From the NCBI GenBank assembly GCA_033557835.1, contig JAWQRO010000179.1, positions 1 to 50,411 on the forward strand: DNA of 50,411 bases. Reading direction: 5' to 3'. A program made the translations under genes and the position numbers. This document shows, piece by piece, positions 9,772 through 19,210 of this stretch; within the stretch, counting starts at the first letter, position 1; each line of letters begins with the position of its first letter. The notes under the pieces were generated by a model that ran no database searches, was not told where the DNA came from, and saw nothing but the letters and a program-made list of their open reading frames with translations. The stretch comes from Helochares maculicollis (lineage: Eukaryota > Arthropoda > Insecta > Coleoptera > Hydrophilidae).

Positions 9772-11849
9772 CTAGGTTGTTCAATAATTTTTGGAGTCTA
9801 TAAGAAAGGACATTGCTTCTAGTATATTTTTTGTTATGTTTTGTTTGGAAAAACGCCTAATGACTGAAAGAGGTATGAAAGACGCCCCACAGTAGGCATC
9901 TCATTGGGCAGTAACTGCAATACTTTGACTAAAATATTGGATTTCAGAAAGCTGTGTGTACAATGGGTGCCGCATTTGCTAACAAAAACTCATTCGAAAC
10001 ACATTGACTGACTCAGAAAAATTTAGCATTTTCGATAGAATAAAGTGGATTTTGTGCACAGATTCATCACTATACAGGGTGTTTTAAAATTAAGTTACAA
10101 AACTTAAAGGGGTGATAGATATTAGAATTAATAAGCGATAGGTTTTTGTTTGCACTTTGAAGCATAATTAGTAACCGATATATTAATTACATGTACATGT
10201 TAAGAACCACTGTTGGAATTCTCTATAACGTTGTCGGTCGAACGACGACAGACGAATTTTATCGGTATTTCAAATAATCACTTTCTTATTTACGCTTAAA
10301 GCAGCTGGACTCGAAACTGAAGAAATAATAATAAACAAAAAACTCGTTGAAAAACAATAAAGACGAGCCAAAAAAGTTGGCAGCCCAATAAATTTCAACC
10401 GGAGAGAAAAAAACAAGCGCACGTGTATGGTCGGATTGCGTTCATTTCAATTTGTTTTTAATACATTATTTACTATATCGTAAGTTAGCTAAATTTTTCA
10501 TTTTGCCTTATTCAAAGAAAGACAATATTTACTAATACGCAAACCATCTGAACTTACTAAGCAAGAAACAAGAAAAGCCACCATTTTATTGTAAACAAGG
10601 TGATAAAAATGAAATCGGATGCTCATCAAAAAACGTAAAGCGCAAACAATTTACAACCACAGACACACGAGAAGTAGTGCATATGTTATCGATAGAAGGA
10701 GACTTTTGGATCAGTCTATCGTCACAATAACATGAATTTGTACTATGAATTGTTATAGAAATTGACTCTAGTCCATCGTATTTAAGTAGCCATCGAATTT
10801 TAACGACAAAGAATTTCGACAATTAAATTATTGTTTAGTTTGCGATGTATGATGCAACCACCCTTCTTGCGGCGGTAATATAAGCGATATTCTTTCGAAG
10901 TCATGTTGGATCTCCAGTTTAAAAAACAAGACGCTCGCATAAAATTTTACTTAAATGGTTGTTTAGGTTCTTTTTCTGCTTCTCATTGATAAGGACGGTT
11001 TTGTGTTCATGAAAGAATTTAATCTCAAGATTTTGAAGGATCTAACGACGTGTTTAATTGTGATGCCGCTATTTTTATAGCAATATCGGTGCTGTTGTGT
11101 CTGCATAATATTCTTTAGCCCAGCATGGTCTATTGGCTTCACTTCATTTATGCCAGGAGTCCCAAATTAGCCAAATTTTCAACATTTTTTATTTATAGTT
11201 AGAAAATACCAGGTGGTGGTAACATTGGCGTACTTATCATGTGGGTTAAGTATTGGAAATTAATTCTGCAACACCCTGTATATGAGACTAAGGTCTATCA
11301 CCATGATCCTGAATAAAAATAAGAGGCTTAAGAGTGGTGCCAACCTGGTTTTTCGGCTTCGAAACGAGTTCGTGTCCAGAAATCGACCTAGAAGGTATTA
11401 GCATCAATTTTTAAGGAGGCGAAAGGAATTTTGTTGGTGGAGAACTTGCATACTGGTAAAACAATAAATACTGAATACTATTGCAACCTTTCAGGTAAAA
11501 ATTCATGAAAAAAGGTCCAGTTAGCAGAATAAAAAAATCATTTTTCATCAGGACAATGCACCGTGGTACAAGAGCATTTTGACAATGGCTATAATCCCTG
11601 AATTAAAGTTTGAATTTTTGTAGCACCCACTATATTCATTAGCGACTTGCATCTATTCTCACACCTAACCAAATGCATGCGTGAAAAGCGTCTTTCATCA
11701 AATGATGAGGCCATAACAGGTATGGAAGCGTATTTTACAGCCTTTCTAGACTCACTTTACGAATGAAAATCTTAAATTGAAATAGTGTTGGAGCAAGTGC
11801 ATTGACGTTTTGAGAGACTATACTGTAAAATAAAGTGTATTTCAAACCA
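9772..11849 (+). pseudogene. irritans-like mariner, copy B, interrupted by another element
   Basis: The 5' TIR CTAGGTTGTTCAA follows a TA at 9770-9771, as in copy A. Much of the N-terminal coding part is deleted near 9840. The element is split at 10075-11278 by an inverted-repeat insertion. Beyond it, translation gives WCQPGFSASKRVRVQKS, KVLASIFKEAKGILL, FFHQDNAPWYK and a DLHLFSHL segment holding the equivalent of the third catalytic Asp, then MREKRLSSNDEA and MEAYFTAFLD. The PDLAP residues before the third Asp are lost and frames shift there. The 3' TIR is missing: homology to copy A stops at about 11849 and resumes with the flanking unit sequence TGCGTGAGAGACA. It is not functional. Confidence 0.8.
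10075..11278. mobile_element. 1.2-kb TIR element inserted in mariner copy B (TA target duplication)
   Basis: The element has inverted ends CAGGGTGTT...AACACCCTG. The inverted repeats extend over about 33 bp with about 27 matches, counted by eye. TA duplications at 10073-10074 and 11279-11280 flank it. Removing the element and one TA restores alignment with mariner copy A base for base in length, which fixes the boundaries. The TA duplication and TIRs suggest the Tc1/mariner superfamily. The interior has no open frame over about 80 codons and no DDE motif I recognise, so it is probably non-autonomous or decayed. Strand is not assigned. Confidence 0.85.
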
Positions 11850-12012
11850 TGCGTGAGAGACATTGAAGGGTTTGTATTACCATTGTGGAGTAAGAGTTTT
11901 CAAACTAATCACAAATGCTTTAAAAAAGATCTGCATTCTTCGGACATTTCTGCAAAATTCAGTTCTTGATGAAGAAGCCTTGCAGCATCATTACAATACA
12001 CTAAATTATCCT

Positions 12013-13149
12013 CTTTGAAAAAGTAACTCATAAAAAGGCTGATAATCAATTTTATGCAAGAAAGACCCTAAAATTTTTGCTCAAAGGCTATAGTCTCCTA
12101 ACCAGATCTTCAGAGCTCATGCCTAGAGTTTACAAAGATAATTTTAGTCTTATTTCCATTTTGTTTTGACTTCACTCATAACACTTTTTAAAGAAAATTC
12201 ATTCAGAAAATTGCAAGAATGCTATAAAACCAGGCCGTATACAAATCTCGAGGCGAACATCCATTTTTATTATGTCGCCAGGATACACACTGGAGAAGTC
12301 AAAGAACAATTTATTACTCTAGGTTTTGTCAACAAAGTTCTTAACAAATTGCTACTCATACATTTATGTACAGTGTTGACTCACGAGCATTAAAAATCTA
12401 ACCTAATATTCTTATTTCAAGCCCCCTCTTAAGCGCTCACAGATTTCAGAAACAGTTTGTTACACAAACTTTCCGCCTAGAAGCTATACAGTTGGCTAAC
12501 ACGATCTTCACAGCTTATTTCCTGTACAGATGTGCTGGTTATCTTGGACCAATTTTGATTGAACCTTGCAGATAAATATGAATTCGGTAAAGTGCTTACT
12601 AAGTGCTCTTACTGCTCCTAAAAATCCTGAAGATTGATCATAAACGTAAGTATTGGAGAGGAATACTGAAACTGCATTTTAAATTAATTTATTAGAAATC
12701 ACGAACGTAATATTGACCGGATTTTAAAAACAAATCGGCAGAATTTATACTAAGAAATTCAGGTTTAATTCCAATCAAAACTGTGCTGGACCAACAGAAA
12801 ATCAGACAGTCCAACTTTCAGTTTTCTAATTGACTTAGAATTACTATTAATAGAAAATTTAGTCATATTTCGCCTATGAACTAAAATTTTTTCAGTGTTC
12901 GCCAATATATAAAATATTGTAACTTTTTTCCTTCCAAAGCGTATTTAATATGAGAAGTCTCTCAGCCAATTTTCGTCACGATTGCAATATCTTCTTTGTT
13001 ATATTTCGTTTAGAAAAACGAGAATGTGAAAATGAACTGATATAATTCATACGCTATGTGATCGTGTATATATTGTTTCAAAAGTTCTTTTCATTTTTAT
13101 GAGTCTACTTTAAACTGTAATATCTCAGTAAACACTTACTAAATTGAAT
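12013..13149. other. no gene recognised
   Basis: AT-rich sequence after the duplicated units. An open frame at 12166-12393 matches nothing I recognise. No repeats or RNA genes were seen. Confidence 0.55.
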
Positions 13150-13990
13150 CTAAATAAGCACTTTTTAAGTCAGTGCTCTTTTTCCAACGTAACACAAGTC
13201 GATTAATTTCGACGGTACAAGAATTGGGTACTCGGGATTCAATGAAATTGACGAAGGCCGTTTTTGCCTAGCCCTGATTGGCGAAAATTCTACCGGTGAG
13301 AAAGATATTGAAGGGTTGGAAAAGATGGTAGTCGGTGGGCTAAAGATGAAAGATATTGAAGGGTTGGAAAAGATGGTAGTCGGTGGGCTAAAGGTCTGGG
13401 GAGTAAGGTCAATGAGGCAGAACTTCGACGATCAACTCTTTTAGCTTTCGGACGAACGTTGTCGTGGAGAAAGATCAGACTTCTTCTGTTGACTAGTGCC
13501 GGCTGCTGCTAACGCAATTGTCGGTACAATCCGCCGATTTCCTCACAATAGGATTTGACTGTGATGGTTTGGCTCGATTCCTGGAAGTCTTAGTGAACCA
13601 CATCAGCCCCAGACTACCATACAGTAATCATGGTCTTTGTTTAGTGGTAGTTTCGCCTTTGGACACTAACTGGGTGGCTCATCGGTGTCCAGCCTCTGTC
13701 CTGAATGTCTCCTGTTGCCGTAGAGAATACACTTTTCATCACACGTGACGATCCGATCAAAAAAGGATCGTTTTAGTTGGGCAAAAGCAAAGGAAAACTG
13801 ACCTTGAAACTTGTCAATTTCTGTTGATGGTTCATATTGTGGATCTTTTTACCTTTCGCAAAACGTTTTACGCCCTCAAAAACCAAATGGGAACGGTGAT
13901 GGGCCAATCTCCATCAGGGTCCTCAAATCAGCAGATTGTGACAATGTTTCATTTTTAGTCTAAGATTTTTATCATGTACTCTTTGCGATG
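13150..13990 (-). pseudogene. Hsmar1/cecropia-like mariner transposase remnant
   Basis: Minus-strand translation in shifting frames gives FFDRIVTCDEKCILYGNRR, with the first catalytic Asp near 13750-13765. It continues with a SGQRLDTDEPP segment, MVVWG, NRRSLIFLHDNVRPKAKR with the second Asp near 13455-13470, and PTDYHLFQPFNIF with the third Asp near 13380. The tail is LVLRWKKSTDLKSAYL. Wording and spacing follow the Hsmar1/cecropia pattern (TCDEKWILYDN, LHDNARPH, PTDYHLF). A stop replaces the residue before the third-Asp motif, and that motif is present twice because of a 48-bp tandem duplication. The N-terminal half is not recoverable; sequence to about 14070 contains a second duplication. 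It is not functional. Confidence 0.78.
13300..13395. repeat. 48-bp tandem duplication inside the mariner remnant
   Basis: Bases 13300-13347 are repeated as 13348-13395 with almost no differences. The unit includes the codons of the third catalytic Asp motif on the minus strand, so this duplication arose after the element was already dead or killed it. Confidence 0.95.
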
Positions 13991-14072
13991 GATCAGTCTC
14001 CACCAAAGTCCTCAAATCATCAGATCCTGAAAATGTTTTATTTTAAGGCTAAGATTTCATCATGCATTCTAG
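13898..14072. repeat. diverged tandem duplication, period about 89 bp
   Basis: GATGGGCCAATCTCCATCAG (13898 on) reappears diverged as GATGGATCAGTCTCCACCAA (13987 on), followed in both by GTCCTCAAATCA, CAGAT, AATGTTT and CTAAGATTT. Confidence 0.85.
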
Positions 14073-17000
14073 GACTGGTAATCCTCGTGTCTGATACAGC
14101 TCATGCTGACTTCCAAAGTTTTAATTCAGCAATCATGAAATTGATGATAATGAAAATCTTGGATTGTTTAGTTTTGGCATTTTTCATCCTAAATCTGTGA
14201 TGTATACAATTCTTTGACCTTTCTGGCGATTTCTATCTAATGTATAGTATCGTACGCTCTTTAATCATTTGCAACTTCACTAAAAATACATACATTATAT
14301 GTACATATATAATCAGAACTGAATCAAAATTTTAAACTAAACAACTAAAGAAGGATAACTTTTACTCCTTTTAAAGCATAGTTCAGTTCCTAAACTCTAA
14401 AGGCTTTATTTTAATTGAATTAAATTTACACATTAATACCTAAATGATGTCTCTTAACTCCTAATTTTGAACAATAAAAAATATTCAATTATCTTTAGTG
14501 CAACTTAGGGATAAATTTATAATTTCTGTGTAGCGTAGCAAATCCTGACGCTTCTCTAATTTTAAACATTATAATGTAAGAGAATATAATCTCTTGACAA
14601 TAGTAATACTACATTTTTCCAGATTTCTTTGAATTCAGCATAATAATAACACATTTTTAAGCAACGCAGTTATCCGAATCAATTGGAATCGGAGAACAAA
14701 ACTGGATGCTTTCTTATGTTTACTCATAAAGTTTCATAAACTCTCATTTTGTCCACCATACCGTTGCAAAAATAGCGCATAACTGTTTTTTACTTTCTGC
14801 CGTGTCCTGGTATAAATTATGAACAATAGGTTATGTAAATCTATCGGTTTCCGCTTGAAGAAATTTCCAAAATACTGCCTACGTGCTACACAAAGAGCGT
14901 CCCTCAGCAGAAACGATTGGTTTTGTTGATCGGCGCGGCACCTTGATGTAAAATTTTAGGAAAGAGCGTTTTGATTCCTCACGTTTCGAACGAGTCGAGC
15001 AATTCTAAAATCTAGCGATTATCTTCTCTCAGCGGGATAGGAACCAATAATAGGCTACGTAAGTAAATAATAAATGTTAGAGCTTTTGTAGGTCGCTCGA
15101 GGGCTACTATCTAGATCTAAAATTTATATATACCCATAAAAAATATAATTGAAAGTTGTAAATTGAAAACTCATTATCTTTTATTAGGCAACCCTATTAT
15201 ACTGGAAGTGAAATCTAATCATAACACAAGTTCGAGTGAGCGACTAAAGTTATGTAGTATTTCAAGTTGACTGAGAGGATAATAGTTAGGATGGAGCGAA
15301 GGGAGGAGTAGCTTACGATTTATATCTAGATGGGGCAGTTTAGGAACTCTGCACTGAAACTAGAGTTTGTTATTAGTGCCCCCCATATCAGATTTTGATG
15401 CCTTAGCTGGAGCTTCGGCCTCTGTATCAGATTCAGCCTCGGCCTGGAGCCGGTCGTTGCTTTTCTAACTTTCAAACAACTTAAATCCACCAGCCCGATA
15501 TCCACCACGGACTGGAAATCCACCACAAACTAGAAATCTACCACATATCACCGGCCCGGCTCGTCGAATCATACCACACCTTAAATTAATACGGTTCGAT
15601 CCTAATTTCCCTTCAAGGCACATCAATTACCGCAACAAAAACAACAAAACATCGTAATTCAAATCAGGATTTTATGCGAGAGTGGCAGATTACAATCGCA
15701 ACTAATCTTAATTAAATTACATCTTTTGTCCGTAAACAATTTAATTCCATTGGGCTACGGATTCTAAATTGGACGAGGAGGCAAAAGAGCAGCGCTCTTT
15801 TTTATTGTTATTCAAGCGCTGGGTACCATGAAATTCAGCGGTCGTACTAAAAATTAGCGGCTGTACTAATGGTAACAACCGTTATTAATTAAAAGTGAAA
15901 GGAACGAACGCGTAACGCAATGTCAAGCGCGAAAAACAAAACGCTGAGCTATCACAAATCCATAGTTCGATTTTCTTCAGACGAAGCATTCTTGTCAAAA
16001 GAGAAACTCCCGGCGAGCCAAAGCGCGACGGCGGCTATTAAAATACGAAACAAACATTTCCAAGCCGCAATTAAAATATTAATATTGGAAATACGGCACG
16101 ATAACGACGTGCTAATTCAGCCTAACACTAATACAATCTTAATCCGTTCTTTAATTGTGACAGCCATCATTATGGAGTTTCAAGAACACCATCGGACTGA
16201 ATTAGAATGGAAATTTTTCTAACGCAACGTGTTTTTAGGTTGTTTTTGCCAGATTTTTATTTTTAATTAACCGAGAGCGAAACCGTGAGAATTTTATTAA
16301 TTTTCGGCGAGGGGGCAATTTGAGATTTCGCAATTTTTAAATTTCAATTTAAAATCCCCTATGAAATTATTAAAATGATTGTTATTTGTACGGGTGATTA
16401 CGCTAATAGAAAGGGAACTAAATGAGCTTAATTGCAAATAATGAAAATAACACGTCATTACGTTGTAAAAAACGCTTAAGGTAATTTAGAAACGAAATTA
16501 AACCAACTAAGTAACTAAGTAAGTAAGTACCTCTAGTAAGATTATAACTTGATTATGGAAATTCTGAATTAAAAGCAACAAAAACTGAAGTAATGTTCTC
16601 GCTTGGGTATTAGGAAGAGATGGGGAGGGAGAATATGGGTCAAGCTAGATTAGCTTACTATCAGAGTTTTATTCGCCAGCTTAAATTTATCAAGCAAGCG
16701 AGGTCTTTGTGTGCTTGTGCTGCTGTTGCTGCCATGCTCTTGGTCCCTACTTAGCGTCGATTGTAACCGAGAGGAATCGGATACGCAACTTTTCTGGTCA
16801 CGTACGCAACAGCACGCAGGATACGCGTTTTACCTTGTTCTTTTGTTTGAAAAATAGACAGGAAAGAAATAATCCAATGTCTTTAAAAATAGCGAAAGGT
16901 GCGATGTTGCGTTTGCAGGTACGCTAGAATGGAATATTTGTACGCGATTTGAATTGGCCTTATTTTTTGGACGAAACGAGGCTTCGCTCTTTGACTCTAT

Positions 17001-17159
17001 TATGTGTCCGTTTCTATAACGATTGTGCGTATAGCAAAAATGAGTTCGTACACTATCGTATAAAAAAGGTTGAGTTGCCATATTGCTACTAAAACAAAAA
17101 TATCGAGTGTCTACACTCAATATGTCGGGCAAGACTTAAATTAAATAAATTACTACCGA
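14073..17159. other. unique-looking sequence, no gene recognised
   Basis: Mostly unique sequence with GC-richer patches (14900-15060, 15320-15560, 15760-16250). The longest open frame starts at an ATG at 15920 and runs 100 codons to 16222; its product has no recognised motif and may be chance. A tetranucleotide-like AAGT tract lies near 16508-16530. Exons of a spliced gene cannot be excluded. Confidence 0.5.
15500..15552. repeat. short tandem repeat, period 18 bp, about 3 units
   Basis: The motif ATCCACCAC begins at 15500 and 15518, and again as ATCTACCAC at 15536. A looser relative lies just before, at 15485. Confidence 0.75.
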
Positions 17160-18098
17160 AACTAGTGGTTGTACTTTTAAATCGTTTCAAAATTAGTTAC
17201 AAAATCTACTCAACTCAATCTGACTTTCTTCATTCTTTTGAATCGTAAACTACAGTTGAATGTCGACATAAAAATATAATTAATCAAGCGTTAACTTATC
17301 TACAAAACGAGTAAACTGCGCCTTCGGCGCAGCCGATTCGAGCTTCGCTCTTCAACTAAGAGCGTTAAAAGTTTCTAAGAACGGGAAACATTCCGCTCAT
17401 AACAACGTCAACCTAAGCTTCTCACTTCTGCTGCTCAAAGCGCTAACCTCAATTTCTACGATCAAGAAACATTCCATTACTAAGAGAGTAAACTAAGACA
17501 TTTTAGTATATACCATAATAAAGTAGCTCAATTTGTTAATACTTGAAGAATGCTGTTGTTAATACATTTCTTTCCCTGGAGTAATCATATTTTCGTGTCG
17601 TGTTACAATTAGAGTATAAACAAAATTAAATTTGGTTGAGTCTTAGTATAGAACAGTTTCTTAAATGATTTAAAACTAAGAGTACTAATTACGCTGGATA
17701 CAACTTATTATAGAAGATTCTACAACTCAATCTGGTTTTGTTTAATCTTTTGAATCGTGAACTAAAAATCTGCATAAAACGATTAATGCAGAAAGTTAAC
17801 TATTATTCTCACATTTTGAAAACGTGTAAACTGCGCCTTTGGCGCAGCCGATTCAAGCTTCGCTCTTCAATTAAGAGCGTCAACCTAAGTTTCTAACAAC
17901 AAGAAACATACCGCTCTTAAGGGCAGCAATCTAAGCTTCTAACATTTAGAACTATTCCGCTGTTAATAAAGCGAACCTTTTTTTAAATCCAGAAACATTG
18001 CCGACAAGTTCGGCCATTTTGAATGTTCAGTTAATTGTTGACAACTGCTTTGCTTGCACGTGTTTTGGCTCGTCTTCGATTTTTACCTATTCAAAAAA

Positions 18099-19113
18099 AT
18101 GGATCAAAGAACCTGTATAAAATTTTGTGTGGAAAACGAAATTAAGTACGCGGATGCATTCCGAATATTGACTGTGGCATACGCAGAAACTACCTTGGAC
18201 CGAAGCAACGTTTATCGGTGGTACAAAATGTTCTCAGAAGGCCGAGAAGATGTGAATGACGAAGAGCGTGCCGGACGTTCGAGCACTTCAACAACAGACG
18301 AAAAAATTGATGAAGTAAAGAAAATGGTATTGGCCAATCGTCGAATCACCGTTAGAGAAGTTGCTGAGGACCTAGCCATATCGATTGGTAGGTGCTATTC
18401 GATTTTTATCAATGATTTGGACATGAGACGGGTCGTCGCGAAATTCGTACCAAAATTGCTCAATTTCGACCAAAAACAGCTTCGCATGAAAATTACTAAT
18501 GAGCTGCTGGACGCTGTCCGCGACGACCCAAATTTACTCCAGAATTTACTGGTGACGAATCGTGGGTTTACGGTTATGACGTGGAAACCAAAGCTCAATC
18601 ATCTCAATAATGATGAAAAAAGCGCGCCAAGTTCGGTCGATTGTGAAAGTTTTGCTTGCCGTTTTCTTCGATTGCAGGGCGTGGTGCATCGTGAGTTCTT
18701 GCCACAAGGTAGAACGGTCAATAGGAATATTACCTGCAAGTTATGTGCAATTTGCGTGAAACAATCTGCCAAAAACGCCCGGATTTGTGGCAGAACAAAA
18801 ATTTTGCACCACGATAACGCCCCTGCTCACACATCGTTGCTTGTGCGCGACTTTATGGCCAAAAACAATACACTAATGATGCCGCAGCCACCATATTCCC
18901 CAGATCTAGCCCCCTGTGACTTTTTCTTGTTCCCGAAACTAAAGAGGTCCATGAAAGGACGACCCTAAGCTAATATTGACGAGATAAAGATGGCATCGAA
19001 GGAGGAGCTGAACAAGATAAAGGAAAATTATTTTTGTAAGTGCTTCGAAGATTGGAAAAAACGTTGACATAAGGGTATAATATCTCATGGGGATTACTTT
19101 GAAGGGAATAAAA
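18099..19113 (+). pseudogene. mariner transposase (DD34D), two or more frameshifts
   Basis: The ATG at 18099 opens MDQRTCIKFCVENEIK, continuing DRSNVYRWYKMFSEGRED and GRSSTSTTDEKIDEVKKM (paired HTH domains) and NRRITVREVAEDLAIS. It runs on through RRVVAKFVPKLLNFDQKQLRMK. The first catalytic Asp lies in T-G-D-E-S-W-V-Y-G-Y-D near 18549-18580, but it has slipped into another frame. Frame shifts again around 18610-18790. The second Asp (ILHHDNAPAHTSLLVRDF) and third Asp (PPYSPDLAPCDFFLFPKLKR) are intact. Thirty-four residues separate the second and third Asp, the DD34D spacing. A stop follows MKGRP at 18966. Of the mariners here this copy has the best preserved catalytic residues, but it has no continuous frame. 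Subfamily not assigned. Confidence 0.9.
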
Positions 19114-19210
19114 AAAGGAAAATGATTTTTGTAAGTGCTTCGAAGATTGGAAAAAACGTTGACATAAGGGTATAATATCTCATGGGGATTACTTTGAAGG
19201 GAATAAAATA
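19021..19210. repeat. 95-bp tandem duplication in the mariner 3' end
   Basis: Bases 19021-19115 are repeated as 19116-19210 with only a few differences. The copy at 30300-31476 has a single unit here, so the duplication is private to this copy. Confidence 0.95.

Larger units (their letters stand above)
8741..12012. repeat. tandem segmental duplication, unit B
   Basis: This is the second copy of the unit, 3272 bp long, of which 1206 bp are a later transposon insertion (10075-11278 plus a duplicated TA). The homologous landmarks are in the same order as in unit A, ending in CATCATTACAATACACTAAATTATCC, and a further TTTGAAA begins at 12013. Relative to unit A it lacks several hundred bases of the mariner 5' half and the mariner 3' TIR, but it keeps the transposase 3' part that unit A lost. 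The two copies are clearly diverged (indels and many substitutions), so the duplication is old. Confidence 0.85.

Noticed and set aside
15920..16222. 100-codon frame starting at an ATG
   Set aside because: No known motif, no visible promoter or polyadenylation context, and no paralogue; not supported as a gene.
17316..17332. GC hairpin followed by T residues read as a bacterial terminator or contamination
   Set aside because: The hairpin recurs in both orientations through a eukaryotic satellite with an embedded mariner; no bacterial genes are nearby.
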